Position numbers and translations under genes: made by a program | Notes under the pieces: generated by a model | Databases searched by the model: none | Told to the model about the DNA's origin: nothing | What the model saw: the letters and a program-made list of their open reading frames with translations, nothing else | Origin: Janthinobacterium sp. 61 | GTDB taxonomy: Bacteria > Pseudomonadota > Gammaproteobacteria > Burkholderiales > Burkholderiaceae_D | Direction: 5' to 3' | Assembly (NCBI RefSeq): GCF_002846335.1 | Contig: NZ_PJMQ01000001.1 | Coordinates: forward strand, 1,302,001 to 1,366,000 | Length of the DNA: 64,000 nucleotides | Shown: piece after piece, positions 18,189-30,207 of the stretch | How the letters are laid out: each line of letters starts with the position of its first letter | Numbering within the stretch: position 1 is the stretch's first letter

Positions 18189-18231
18189 AAAGGCGGCATT
18201 CCTCTGGGAAATCCAGTAGAATGCCGCCTTT
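18189..18231 (+). terminator. Intrinsic terminator after the RND operon
   Basis: A perfect 13-bp stem AAAGGCGGCATTC / GAATGCCGCCTTT with a 17-nt loop that holds its own CTGG/CCAG mini-stem. T residues follow the stem. Confidence 0.8.
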
Positions 18232-18284
18232 GCTTTAGCGCGGGCTTGCTCGACAAGTCCAAGGTAGCCAGATCGTTCCCGAGT

Positions 18285-18293
18285 TGTTAAAAT
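18285..18293 (+). promoter_or_regulatory. Extended -10 element upstream of tRNA-Leu
   Basis: TGTTAAAAT (TGn plus TAAAAT) lies 42 nt before the tRNA. The -35 region is not recognisable. Confidence 0.4.
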
Positions 18294-18335
18294 CAGTAAC
18301 GGCAGGTGTGTAGCCTGCGGCAAGTAGTACGAAAT

Positions 18336-18418
18336 GCGGATGTGGTGGAATTGGTAGACACGCTGGTCTTAGAAGCCAGTGCTTCGGCTTGGGAGTTCGA
18401 GTCTCCCCATCCGCACCA
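18336..18418 (+). tRNA. tRNA-Leu (anticodon UAG)
   Basis: The acceptor stem GCGGATG pairs with CATCCGC, followed by discriminator A and an encoded CCA. The anticodon loop CTTAGAA gives UAG, reading CUA and CUG leucine codons. The T arm is GGGAGTTCGAGTCTCCC, and the variable arm is the class II type expected for leucine. Total length 83 nt. Confidence 0.95.
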
Positions 18419-19143
18419 ATCCGGGTTGTTCCAGCCCGGATGTGCAGCACCATCAAGTTGTTCTTCAGCCTCGTTGCAGGCATCTTTTTTGTTTTCCTGT
18501 TGCCTTTGCTATATTTCCGTCATTCGGGATGTCTTCGTTTGCACTATTTTTTGCCAGAGATCGGGCGGCGGTGCAGGAGCCGGGCGGAGATTTGCCTGGA
18601 AAATGGCCAAATTGAGGTAAATCAAAGGTTTTTTGCCCGAAATCTTCGCCAAGAGCGCATTTCTTTGTTTCGGACGGAGCGACAGTTCGCATATACTAAT
18701 GAACGAAGCAGGCTGGAAAGCCTGTCTCTGGCGAAATAAAGAATGCCGGTGCAAGAGTAAAGACAGGGCCATCCAGGCTGTGGCGATTCGTTCGCCGCCG
18801 CTGGTATCCTCTGTGGTCGGGCTGCAAAGCCAGCCACTTTCCCGAAGTCCTTTGTTATAATGCCACGCTTTACCGAATGATGGCCGGCCTTGCATTTACT
18901 TGGAAGCAAAGCTGGACGCTCGGAGCCCTGTCGCAGTACTGGAAGCGGCGGATTGTTTGGTGCCTGGTGCGGGGTTTTCCCTCAGCCGGGTAGGCCAGGT
19001 CCATCGTCCTGTTTTCCAGTACTTTTACAGATGAATATGCGAGCGAGTGAAGCTGGACCCATGTCTTGCCGCCAGTGATGGCGCAAGGGGTCGGGTCTTC
19101 TTTTCTCGCACCAACAGTGTTTATTTTTTGGACGATTTTTTAC
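18419..19143 (+). promoter_or_regulatory. Long gap and tig leader with extended -10 promoter
   Basis: No convincing gene is present in these ~720 nt. A near-ideal extended -10 box TGTTATAAT at 18853-18861 probably drives tig and would give a leader of about 275 nt. The part before it (18470-18720) is less GC-rich than its surroundings. One reading frame there (18440-18739) begins with a hydrophobic helix but is not supported by a ribosome site. Confidence 0.5.
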
Positions 19144-20484
19144 ATGGCAACTGCAGTCGAAACCTTGGGCAAACTCGAACGTCGTATCACGATCTCCTTC
19201 CCGCTGACGGACGTCCGCACGGAAGTTGAGAAGCGCCTGAAAGTGCAAGCCCGTACGGCTAAGGCACCGGGCTTCCGTCCGGGCAAAGTGCCGTTGAAAA
19301 TGGTCGCAGCACAATACGGCTACCAAATTGAATCGGAAGTGCTGAATGACAAAGTCGGCCGCGCGTTCAACGACGCCGCCAACGAAAACAATCTGCGCGT
19401 GGCCGGTTTCCCGAACATCGTGCCGAAAGAAGAAGCAGCCGAAGGCCAGCTGGCTTTCGATGCAACCTTCGAAGTGTATCCGGAAGTCGCCATCGGCGAC
19501 CTGACGGCTGTTGAAATCGAAACCGTGCAAGCCGACGTGTCGGAAGCCGAAATCGACAAGACCATCGACATCCTGCGCAAGCAGCGCGTGCACTTCCACA
19601 CCAAGGGCGAAGCTGGCGAACACGGCGACGGCGGTGAGCCGATCGCTGCCAACGGCGACCGCGTGACCGTCGACTTCGTCGGTTCTATCGATGGCGTTGA
19701 ATTCCCGGGCGGCAAAGCTGAAGGCTACGCTTTCGTGCTGGGCGAAGGCCGCATGCTGCCAGAATTCGAAGCAGCGACCCTGGGCCTGAAAGTGGGCGAG
19801 TCCAAGACTTTCCCATTGTCGTTCCCTGAGGATTACCATGGCAAGGACGTGGCCGGCAAGACCGCCTCGTTCACCATCACCCTGCAAAAGCTGGAATGGG
19901 CGCACCTGCCGGAAGTTAACGCTGAATTCGCAAAGTCCTTGGGCGTTGCCGATGGCGACCTGGCCAAAATGCGCGAAGACATCAAAGTCAACCTGCAACG
20001 CGAAGTTGCTGGCCGCGTAAAAGCACGCAACAAGGAAGCCGTCATGGACGCGCTGATCAAAGTTGCTGAGCTGGACGTGCCAAAAACGCTGATCGCTCAG
20101 GATTCCGAGCGTCTGGCCGAAATGACCCGTCAAGACATGGCGCAGCGCGGCATGAACGTCAAGGACGTGCCTTTCCCAGCAGAACTGTTCGCAGAAAAAG
20201 CCGAGCGTCGCGTACGCCTGGGTCTGATCCTGTCGCAACTGGTGGGCGACAACAAGCTGCAGGCAACGCCTGAGCAAGTCAAGGCGCAAATCGAAGATTT
20301 CGCTCAAAGCTACGAAGATCCACGCGAAGTGCTGAAGTACTACTACAGCGACCGTCGTCGTCTGGGTGAGATCGAAGCCCTTGTATTGGAAGAAAACGTC
20401 GTCACTTACGTGTTGGGCCTGTCGAAAGTCACGACGAAAGCAGTTGCTTTCGACGAACTGATGGGAAGCAACGCACAAGCGTAA
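19144..20484 (+). CDS. tig: Trigger factor, ribosome-associated chaperone
   Basis: A 446-residue peptidyl-prolyl isomerase and chaperone at the ribosomal exit tunnel. The N-terminal ribosome-binding domain carries the signature GFRPGKVP at about residues 43-50. The FKBP domain lies near 160-250 ([25 protein letters not shown] region), followed by the helical C-terminal chaperone arms. The open frame begins upstream at 19066, but the ATG of [14 protein letters not shown] matches the family N-terminus. clpP follows by 75 nt, the usual order in proteobacteria. Confidence 0.97.
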   Translation: MATAVETLGKLERRITISFPLTDVRTEVEKRLKVQARTAKAPGFRPGKVPLKMVAAQYGYQIESEVLNDKVGRAFNDAANENNLRVAGFPNIVPKEEAAEGQLAFDATFEVYPEVAIGDLTAVEIETVQADVSEAEIDKTIDILRKQRVHFHTKGEAGEHGDGGEPIAANGDRVTVDFVGSIDGVEFPGGKAEGYAFVLGEGRMLPEFEAATLGLKVGESKTFPLSFPEDYHGKDVAGKTASFTITLQKLEWAHLPEVNAEFAKSLGVADGDLAKMREDIKVNLQREVAGRVKARNKEAVMDALIKVAELDVPKTLIAQDSERLAEMTRQDMAQRGMNVKDVPFPAELFAEKAERRVRLGLILSQLVGDNKLQATPEQVKAQIEDFAQSYEDPREVLKYYYSDRRRLGEIEALVLEENVVTYVLGLSKVTTKAVAFDELMGSNAQA

Positions 20485-20559
20485 ACCAGTTGGTATTGGG
20501 ATGCCATTGTTGCTGAAAAGTAATGGTGGTATCCCCTAACTGCTTCACAAGGAAATGAA

Positions 20560-21186
20560 ATGACAGGTATGAACCGTAATCCAGCGCTGGACACAGAGAT
20601 GCTCGGCCTGGTGCCGATGGTGGTGGAACAAAGCGGTCGCGGCGAGCGCTCGTATGATATTTACTCGCGCCTGCTGAAGGAACGCTTGATTTTCATGGTC
20701 GGCCCGGTCAATGACCAGATGGCCAACCTGGTTGTCGCCCAGCTGCTGTTCCTGGAAAGCGAAAATCCGGAAAAGGAAATTTCGCTCTACATCAACTCGC
20801 CAGGTGGTTCGGTCTCGGCCGGCATGGCCATCTACGATACCATGCAGTTCATCAAGCCGGACGTCTCGACCCTGTGTACGGGCATGGCTGCTTCGATGGG
20901 CGCTTTCCTGCTGGCCGCTGGCGCCAAGGGCAAGCGTTTCTCGCTGCCGAACTCGCGCATCATGATTCACCAGCCGTCCGGTGGTTCGCAAGGCATGGCG
21001 TCCGATATCGAGATCCAGGCAAGGGAAATCCTTTACCTGCGCACCCGCTTGAACGGCATCATGGCCGAGCGCACGGGCCAGTCGATCGAACAGATCGCCA
21101 AGGACACCGACCGCGACCGTTTCATGTCCGCCGACGAGGCCGTTGAGTATGGTTTGATCGACAAAGTGTTGACCAGCCGCGCTTGA
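20560..21186 (+). CDS. clpP: ATP-dependent Clp protease proteolytic subunit
   Basis: A 208-residue serine protease forming the tetradecameric barrel. The catalytic triad is visible as S112 (GMAASMGAF), H137 (MIHQPSGG) and D186 ([10 protein letters not shown]). The short N-terminal stretch before [12 protein letters not shown] is the processed propeptide. An AAGGA site lies 6 nt before the ATG. It works with ClpX, encoded next. A terminator follows, so clpX may also have its own promoter. Confidence 0.98.
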   Translation: MTGMNRNPALDTEMLGLVPMVVEQSGRGERSYDIYSRLLKERLIFMVGPVNDQMANLVVAQLLFLESENPEKEISLYINSPGGSVSAGMAIYDTMQFIKPDVSTLCTGMAASMGAFLLAAGAKGKRFSLPNSRIMIHQPSGGSQGMASDIEIQAREILYLRTRLNGIMAERTGQSIEQIAKDTDRDRFMSADEAVEYGLIDKVLTSRA

Positions 21187-21219
21187 TGAGCCCCTACCGG
21201 TATTGCTAAGCTTGTAAGT

Positions 21220-21251
21220 AAACGCCCGGGCGATCAAACGTTCGGGCGTTT
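21220..21251 (+). terminator. Terminator between clpP and clpX
   Basis: Stem AAACGCCCG / CGGGCGTTT around a 14-nt loop, followed by the T-rich TCGCTTTTATTT. It may attenuate rather than fully stop readthrough into clpX. Confidence 0.65.
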
Positions 21252-21385
21252 CGCTTTTATTTCGGGTAGCATGGAGCTTGTGCACGTTGTTGGCTTGCGC
21301 CATGGGTGGCTGTCTTTCGGACAACTACCGCACTCCGGCTTGCGATTTTGCAATATTGTTAATGCAGTTCCAACCAAAATGCCTT

Positions 21386-22654
<1,269 letters not shown>

Positions 22655-22742
22655 AAACTGCCGAGACAAATGCATAAAAAGGGTTTTGATTCCTTAATGC
22701 ATGGCAGTACAATTTAAATTAATGAGTGCAGGCTTCAATCGT

Positions 22743-22780
22743 AAAGCCACTCGCGGCGCTTAGCTGCGCGTGGCTTTTTT
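22743..22780 (+). terminator. Terminator after clpX
   Basis: Stem AAAGCCAC...GTGGCTTT with an inner GC-rich extension, followed by TTTTTT. It separates clpX from lon, which must have its own promoter in 22781-22927. I could not identify a convincing sigma-32 box there. Confidence 0.85.
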
Positions 22781-22927
22781 ACTGTTAAAACTGCATTTGT
22801 TACAGTCATGCGGGTGTGTTTTGCGAAATAGACTCTATGTTTGTTTCACAGAATTATTTATTCTCGCCGGTCTTGTGTTTTGGCAGCGAGCGCCAACATC
22901 GTAAACACGCTTTCTATAAGGTACGCC

Positions 22928-25339
<2,412 letters not shown>

Positions 25340-25362
25340 CGTTTTACCCCTGTTTTCCCCAA

Positions 25363-25388
25363 ACAAGCGCTTTTAGAGCGCTTGTTTT
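25363..25388 (+). terminator. Terminator after lon
   Basis: A 9-bp perfect stem ACAAGCGCT / AGCGCTTGT with loop TTTAG, followed by TTTT. Confidence 0.85.
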
Positions 25389-25420
25389 ATATTGAAACGT
25401 GAATTGCGCCCCCAAAGCGC

Positions 25421-25450
25421 TTGACACATATACAGTGTGGCTTGTTTAAT
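25421..25450 (+). promoter_or_regulatory. Sigma-70 promoter of hupB
   Basis: A consensus -35 TTGACA (25421-25426), an 18-nt spacer and -10 TTTAAT (25445-25450). The predicted leader is about 85 nt. Confidence 0.75.
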
Positions 25451-25543
25451 ACGCCTGCACATTTTTTTCGCCGGACAGCTGTGGTGCCAAAAGTGCCGCA
25501 ACGATACGGTAAACGTTTTATACCTTTGTAATTGGGGATGCTA

Positions 25544-25816
25544 GTGAACAAGACTGAATTGATCGACCACATTGCTGAAAAAGCTGACATTTCCAAAGCC
25601 GCCGCTGCGCGCGCACTCGACGCTGTTATCGGCGGCGTGACGGAAACTTTGAAAAACAACGACAGCGTGACGCTGGTTGGTTTTGGCACTTTCTCGGTCA
25701 GCGAACGCGCTGAGCGTACCGGCCGCAATCCGCGTACCAAAGAAGCGATCACGATCGAAGCAGCAAAAGTTCCAAAATTTAAAGCTGGTAAAGCTTTGAA
25801 GGATGCTGTAAACTAA
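25544..25816 (+). CDS. hupB: DNA-binding protein HU-beta
   Basis: A 90-residue histone-like protein that bends DNA as a dimer. It reads (M)[19 protein letters not shown] and contains the DNA-binding arm signature [20 protein letters not shown]. The GTG at 25544 was chosen because a GGGGA ribosome site lies 6 nt upstream and it gives the canonical 90-residue protein. The ATG at 25538 would add two residues. It lies after lon, as in E. coli. Confidence 0.97.
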   Translation: MNKTELIDHIAEKADISKAAAARALDAVIGGVTETLKNNDSVTLVGFGTFSVSERAERTGRNPRTKEAITIEAAKVPKFKAGKALKDAVN

Positions 25817-25941
25817 CGGACTTCGGTGAGGTGACAATCACCGGAAACATTTGGCGGTGCCCCCGGGTGCCGCGATTTCAGGATCGAAGTTCCTTGAATA
25901 ACGATCCTGGATGCAAATGCAAGTAGTACTGTGTATTTTTC

Positions 25942-26018
<77 letters not shown>

Positions 26019-26035
26019 AAAAAATACGCTCTTAA

Positions 26036-26112
26036 GGAGTGGTAGTTCAGTTGGTTAGAATACCGGCCTGTCACGTCGGGGGTCGCGGGTTCGAGTCCCG
26101 TCCGCTCCGCCA
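26036..26112 (+). tRNA. tRNA-Asp (anticodon GUC), copy 2
   Basis: Identical to copy 1 except for two bases: position 26 is A and position 44 is G, the usual E. coli-like state. It lies 17 nt after copy 1 and is followed by a terminator, so both copies are probably cut from one transcript. Confidence 0.97.
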
Positions 26113-26123
26113 GAATATAGAAG

Positions 26124-26155
26124 CCCGCGCTGCTGAATAAGTAGCGCGGGTTTTT
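26124..26155 (+). terminator. Terminator after the tRNA-Asp pair
   Basis: Stem CCCGCGCT / AGCGCGGG with an 11-nt loop and TTTTTCTTTT tail. Confidence 0.9.
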
Positions 26156-26328
26156 CTTTTATGCGTCCGATTATCTTGGTGCTCCTTCATTTTCAATTAT
26201 CCGCCTGCCGTTTTTAATTGGACGGTGCGGGTATTTAAATCCGCTTTAAGCTTTGCCGTGTTTAATGTCCCTGCTGGCGCCTTGCCAGCCCGGCGCCGCC
26301 GGGGCAGGGCGCGCGCCCTGATTTACTC

Positions 26329-26357
26329 TTGCTATAGCGCTATGGGCATTGTAGAAT
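26329..26357 (+). promoter_or_regulatory. Strong sigma-70 promoter upstream of candidate RNA and ppiD
   Basis: -35 TTGCTA (26329-26334), exactly 17 nt of spacer, -10 TAGAAT (26352-26357). Transcription should begin near 26364. Confidence 0.65.
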
Positions 26358-26363
26358 CAGGAG

Positions 26364-26492
26364 ATAATGGCTTGGGCGTCAGAATCCTGCTTTAGTTCCA
26401 GCGCCAAGTTGTTGAATCTAAAGGGGAAGTGGACATCTGTCCCGTCCATTCCGCCGAAGAAATCAAGGCGAACGCATGTTCGCCTTTTTTTA
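26364..26492 (+). ncRNA. Candidate small RNA or ppiD leader attenuator
   Basis: A ~129-nt segment starting 7 nt after a good promoter and ending in an intrinsic terminator. Two further hairpins are visible: GGCTTGGGCG/CGCCAAG (26369-26408) and GGAAGTGGAC/GTCCATTCC (26425-26452). No convincing reading frame lies in it. Either it is a free small RNA, or it is the 5' leader of ppiD with conditional termination, since ppiD starts only 31 nt after the terminator. I could not match it to a known RNA family. Confidence 0.45.
26465..26492 (+). terminator. Intrinsic terminator 31 nt before ppiD
   Basis: A 9-bp perfect stem AAGGCGAAC / GTTCGCCTT with loop GCAT and a run of eight T. Its place directly before a start codon is unusual. 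Confidence 0.85.
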
Positions 26493-26523
26493 TAGTGATC
26501 CACTCATCCCGAATTGGCTGACC

Positions 26524-28449
26524 ATGTTTGAATTTATTCGTACCCATCGACGCTTGATGCAGTTTCTCTTGATGCTGGTCATCGTCCCGTCTTTTGCACT
26601 GGTCGGTATCAGCGGCTACCAAAGCTTCGGCGACGGCGCGAACACCATCGCCAAGGTCGGCGACCAGGTCGTGACGCAGCAGCAATATGAAGAAGCGCAA
26701 CGTCAGCAGATCGACCGCTACCGCCAGATGATGGGCGAGCAGTTCGACCAGAAAATGTTTGACACGCCGGAAGCGCGCCAGAGCATCCTCGACAATCTGA
26801 TCGCCGAGCGTGCCGTGGCCGCCGAAGTGGGCCGTAGCCACCTGGTCATCAGCGATGCCGCGCTGCAAAAGGAAGTGCTGGAAATCCCAGGCTTGACCTT
26901 GCCGGACGGTAAATTCGACCTGGAACGCTACAAGTCCATGCTGGCCGCCCAAGGCATGACGCCGCAGATGTACGATGCGCGCCGCCGCAGCGACATGGCC
27001 CTGCAGCAATTGGCCGGCGCCGTGCAAGGCACCGCCTTCGCGCCGAACACCGTCGCCAAGCGCCTGTCCGACATCACCTCGGAAGAGCGTGAAGTGCAGG
27101 AATTGCTGTTGCCGATCGCGCAGTACGTGCCGGAAGTCAAAGTGACGGACGCCATGATCAAGGCTTTCTATGACAAGAACAGCAAGTTCTTCGAAATCCC
27201 GGAACAAGCCAAGATCGAATACGTCGTGCTGGACGACAGCGCTGCCGGCGAGCAAGTCGACGTCACCGACGCCGACGTGACCGGCTACTACGCGAAGAAC
27301 CAGAAAGCCTACACGACCGAAGAAGCGCGCCAGGCCAGCCACATCCTCGTAGCCGTCAAGAAAGACGCATCGGCCGCCGACAAGGCAGCTGCCAAGGCCA
27401 AGGCTGAAGCGATCCTGGCCGACGTGCGCAAGGCACCTGCCAGCTTTGCCGCCGTGGCCAAGGCCAAGTCGGAAGACCCGGCCTCCGCCGAACAAGGCGG
27501 CGACCTGGGCGTGATCGGCAAGGATGGCTTGCCGGCACCACTGCTGAGCGCAGTCAGCAAACTCAAGCAAGGCGAAATCAGCGATGTTGTCGCTTCCGAT
27601 TTCGGCTACCACATCCTGACCGTTACCTCGCTCAAACCACAGCACGTGCGGGCGCTCGATGAAGTACGCGGTGAAATCACGGCCGACCTGCGCAAGCAAT
27701 TTGCTGCCAAGAAATACTCGGAAATGGCTGAGACGTTCACCAACACGGTCTACGAGCAATCGGACAGCCTGAAACCGGTGGCTGACAAGTTGAAGCTGAA
27801 AGTGGAAACCGCCGCCAACCTGTCGCGCACGCCGTCGCCAGCATTGGGCAATGCGCCGTTCAACAACGCCAAGTTCCTCGCCGCCATCTTCTCGAACGAT
27901 ACACTGAAAGACAAGCGCAACACGGAAGCCGTCACCGTTGCACCGAACGTGCTGATCGCCGGCCGTGTGGTGGAATTCAAGCCTGCCTCGAAGCGTCCTC
28001 TGGCTGAAGTCGAAGCGATGATCCGTCAGCGCGTGACGATGGAAGAAGCGGAAAAGCTGGCCAAGAAAGCAGGCGAGACCAAGCTGGCAGCCTTGAAGGC
28101 ATCTGGTGATGCCAGCGGTTTTGGCGCCGCACAATGGGTGTCGCGCAGCAAGCTTGACGGCATCAACCGTGCCGCCATTGCGCAAGTCATGAAAGCGGAT
28201 ACGAGCAAGCTGCCAGCCTATGTGGGCGTGGACTTGCCAGCCCTGGGCTATGGCATCTATCGCATCGGCAAGGTGCAGCAGCCGGCGCAAGTCGATGCAG
28301 CACGCCGCCAGCAAGAGAAAGACCAGATCAGCGGCATCCTGGCACAACAGGAAATGTTCGATTACGTCGAGTACCTGAAATCCAAGGCCAAGGTGAAGAT
28401 CGTCAAGCCGGTCACCGCCCCGGCAGCACCAGCGCCGGAAGCACCATAA
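26524..28449 (+). CDS. ppiD: Periplasmic folding chaperone / peptidyl-prolyl isomerase PpiD
   Basis: 641 residues. One N-terminal transmembrane helix (about residues 12-32: LMQFLLMLVIVPSFALVGI) is followed by a periplasmic SurA-N-like chaperone region. A parvulin domain begins ARQASHILVAVKK (about residues 265-360), with a long C-terminal region behind it. It sits at the Sec translocon and helps fold exported proteins. The ATG at 26524 begins the MFEFIRTHRRLMQF membrane-anchor sequence; the frame opens 48 nt upstream, inside the terminator. The gene order after hupB matches many proteobacteria. Confidence 0.93.
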   Translation: MFEFIRTHRRLMQFLLMLVIVPSFALVGISGYQSFGDGANTIAKVGDQVVTQQQYEEAQRQQIDRYRQMMGEQFDQKMFDTPEARQSILDNLIAERAVAAEVGRSHLVISDAALQKEVLEIPGLTLPDGKFDLERYKSMLAAQGMTPQMYDARRRSDMALQQLAGAVQGTAFAPNTVAKRLSDITSEEREVQELLLPIAQYVPEVKVTDAMIKAFYDKNSKFFEIPEQAKIEYVVLDDSAAGEQVDVTDADVTGYYAKNQKAYTTEEARQASHILVAVKKDASAADKAAAKAKAEAILADVRKAPASFAAVAKAKSEDPASAEQGGDLGVIGKDGLPAPLLSAVSKLKQGEISDVVASDFGYHILTVTSLKPQHVRALDEVRGEITADLRKQFAAKKYSEMAETFTNTVYEQSDSLKPVADKLKLKVETAANLSRTPSPALGNAPFNNAKFLAAIFSNDTLKDKRNTEAVTVAPNVLIAGRVVEFKPASKRPLAEVEAMIRQRVTMEEAEKLAKKAGETKLAALKASGDASGFGAAQWVSRSKLDGINRAAIAQVMKADTSKLPAYVGVDLPALGYGIYRIGKVQQPAQVDAARRQQEKDQISGILAQQEMFDYVEYLKSKAKVKIVKPVTAPAAPAPEAP

Positions 28450-28467
28450 GAGTTAGTTTCCACGCAT

Positions 28468-28499
28468 AAAAATAGCCGCTTTCGAGCGGCTATTTTTTT
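28468..28499 (+). terminator. Terminator after ppiD
   Basis: A 13-bp stem AAAAATAGCCGCT / AGCGGCTATTTTT with loop TTCG and a run of T. Confidence 0.92.
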
Positions 28500-28543
28500 G
28501 TCTGCGTGTCGTGAACTTTATTCAACCCGCCGGCGTAAGCCTA

Positions 28544-28609
28544 GGGTCAGTCACTTCGTAATCGGAATACGCTCCATTGGAGCGTATTCCCCTGGGGGGG
28601 GCTGACCCC
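28544..28609. repeat. Nested inverted repeat, family B
   Basis: Outer arms GGGTCAG (28544-28550) and CTGACCC (28602-28608) enclose a perfect 12-bp hairpin GGAATACGCTCC / GGAGCGTATTCC (28564-28590, loop ATT). It lies between the convergent ppiD and esterase genes. The outer arm recurs at 51920-51946. Confidence 0.6.
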
Positions 28610-28649
28610 GGATTCTTGCCTCGGGCTGGAGGTAACGTCTACAACTGGC

Positions 28650-29282
28650 TTACTTCGCGTTCAGTAACGGCGCTAGCCGCGGCCAGATATTCTTCAGTAT
28701 CGTTGGATGCGCCTGCGCATTCGGGTGCATGCGGTCGGCCTGGAATAGCTGCGGCTGGTCGGCGATGCCTTCGAACATGAAGGGCACCAGCGGCGCCTTC
28801 CATTCCCTGGCCAGCTTGCCGTACACGCCATAAAACTGCTCGCCATAGGCGCGGCCATAGTTGGGCGGCATCCGCATGCCCACCAGCACCACTTGCGCGC
28901 CCGATTTCCTGGCCGCCTCGCCCATGGCGCGCAGATTCGCTTCGGCCGCCGCCACGGGCAAGCCGCGCAAGCCGTCGTTGGCACCCAGTTCGATCAGCAC
29001 GATGTCGGGCTGGTGCTTGGCCAGCAGCGCAGGCAGGCGCGCGCGGCCGCCGCTGGTGGTCTCGCCGCTGATGCTGGCGTTGACGATGCGCGTATCGTTC
29101 TTTTGCGCTGCCAACCGCTGTTCCAGCAGCGCCACCCAGCCCGTGCCCCGTGCCAGCCCATACTCGGCCGACAGGCTGTCGCCGAGCACCAGCAGCGTTT
29201 TTGGTGCAGAATAGGCATTCGTCATGCTCGATACCAGCAGCAGGGCTGCCGCAGGAAGCAGGGACAGCGTGCGCCGCCGCAT
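28650..29282 (-). CDS. tesA: Periplasmic GDSL-type esterase / lysophospholipase (TesA-like)
   Basis: 210 residues from the chosen ATG. A signal peptide MRRRTLSLLPAAALLLV is followed by SGNH-hydrolase blocks: block I LLVLGDSLSAEYGL with the nucleophilic Ser, block II with Gly (TSGGRAR), block III IELGANDGLRG, and block V DRMHPNAQAH with the catalytic Asp and His. It hydrolyses acyl esters or thioesters in the periplasm. A further upstream ATG at 29339 would put 19 charged residues before the signal and overlap the start codon of the divergent ATPase gene, so it is less likely. Confidence 0.9.
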   Translation of the reverse strand: MRRRTLSLLPAAALLLVSSMTNAYSAPKTLLVLGDSLSAEYGLARGTGWVALLEQRLAAQKNDTRIVNASISGETTSGGRARLPALLAKHQPDIVLIELGANDGLRGLPVAAAEANLRAMGEAARKSGAQVVLVGMRMPPNYGRAYGEQFYGVYGKLAREWKAPLVPFMFEGIADQPQLFQADRMHPNAQAHPTILKNIWPRLAPLLNAK

Positions 29283-29337
29283 GCGGCTGCTGCCCTTGAC
29301 ACTTATTTGTTCACGAAATTTTTTAAGATAGATCAGC

Positions 29338-30090
29338 ATGCCCGAATTCCCTAAAGCGACTTCCACCAGTTTTCTCCCGTCCGACGCAGCGGCCCAGCGG
29401 CCTGCTGCAGCCAACAGCCAAAATGCCCAGCCGGCCATCGAAGTGGTCCAGCTGGCCAAGCGCGTACCCGATGCCGATGGTGAGCTGACCATCCTGCATC
29501 AAGTCGATTTTACCGTGCAAACGGCCGAGACGCTGGCCATCGTCGGCGCCTCCGGTTCCGGCAAGTCGACTTTATTGGGCCTGCTGGCCGGCCTGGACAC
29601 GCCGAGCGAGGGCAAGGTCATCCTCGATGGCACCGATATCTTCGCCCTCGACGAAGACGGTCGCGCCGGTTTCCGCAAGGAAAAGCTCGGCTTCGTGTTC
29701 CAGTCCTTCCAGCTGCTGGCCCACCTGACGGCGCTGGAAAACGTCATGCTGCCGCTGGAATTGCGGGGCGACCCGGACGCGAAGGAAAAGGCGCAAGCCA
29801 TGTTGGGCAGAGTCAACCTGGGCAGCCGCCTGAAACACTATCCCAAATACCTGTCCGGCGGCGAGCAGCAGCGCGTGGCCCTGGCGCGCGCCTTTGTGAC
29901 GGAGCCTCCGCTGCTGTTTGCCGATGAGCCGACTGGCAGCCTGGACGCGGCCACAGGGGAGGCCGTGATCCAGCTGATGTTCGAGTTGAACCGCGAACGG
30001 GGTTCGACCCTGATTCTCGTCACGCATGACAGTTCCATTGCGGCCCGTTGTGGGCGCACCATTACGATTGCGGCGGGCAGGTTGGTGTGA
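29338..30090 (+). CDS. ABC transporter ATP-binding protein, YbbA/LolD-like
   Basis: 250 residues with an Ala/Gln-rich N-terminal extension of about 30 residues. Walker A GASGSGKST, Q-loop FVFQSFQLL, signature LSGGEQQRV, Walker B LLFADEPTG and switch H in LVTHDSS are all present. It belongs to the MacB/LolD/YbbA family. In E. coli ybbA is divergent from tesA, as here, and is followed by the permease gene ybbP. Here no permease gene follows: a repeat and then the 3' end of nnr come next. Confidence 0.88.
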   Translation: MPEFPKATSTSFLPSDAAAQRPAAANSQNAQPAIEVVQLAKRVPDADGELTILHQVDFTVQTAETLAIVGASGSGKSTLLGLLAGLDTPSEGKVILDGTDIFALDEDGRAGFRKEKLGFVFQSFQLLAHLTALENVMLPLELRGDPDAKEKAQAMLGRVNLGSRLKHYPKYLSGGEQQRVALARAFVTEPPLLFADEPTGSLDAATGEAVIQLMFELNRERGSTLILVTHDSSIAARCGRTITIAAGRLV

Positions 30091-30106
30091 TTGCGGCGCG
30101 GTGGTG

Positions 30107-30190
30107 TTGGATTACGCTGCGCTAATCCAACCTACGGCTTGAGGATATCGGACGTCGGGTAGGTCGGATTAGCGGAACGCGTAATCCGAC
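30107..30190. repeat. Dispersed inverted repeat pair, family A
   Basis: Hairpin 1 is TTGGATTACGC / GCTAATCCAA (30107-30130). Hairpin 2 is GTCGGATTAGCG / GCGTAATCCGAC (30163-30190). They lie between the convergent 3' ends of the ATPase and nnr genes. Confidence 0.75.
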
Positions 30191-30207
30191 AAACACGCAC
30201 CGTATAC

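Noticed and set aside
18440..18739. 99-codon frame with a hydrophobic N-terminus after tRNA-Leu
   Set aside because: There is no ribosome site and the C-terminal part is Arg/Ser-rich low-information sequence; it could be real but is not supported.
25817..25941. Terminator after hupB
   Set aside because: The GC-rich inverted stretch there (GCGGTGCCCCCGGGTGCCGC) has no T run; readthrough into the tRNAs is as likely.
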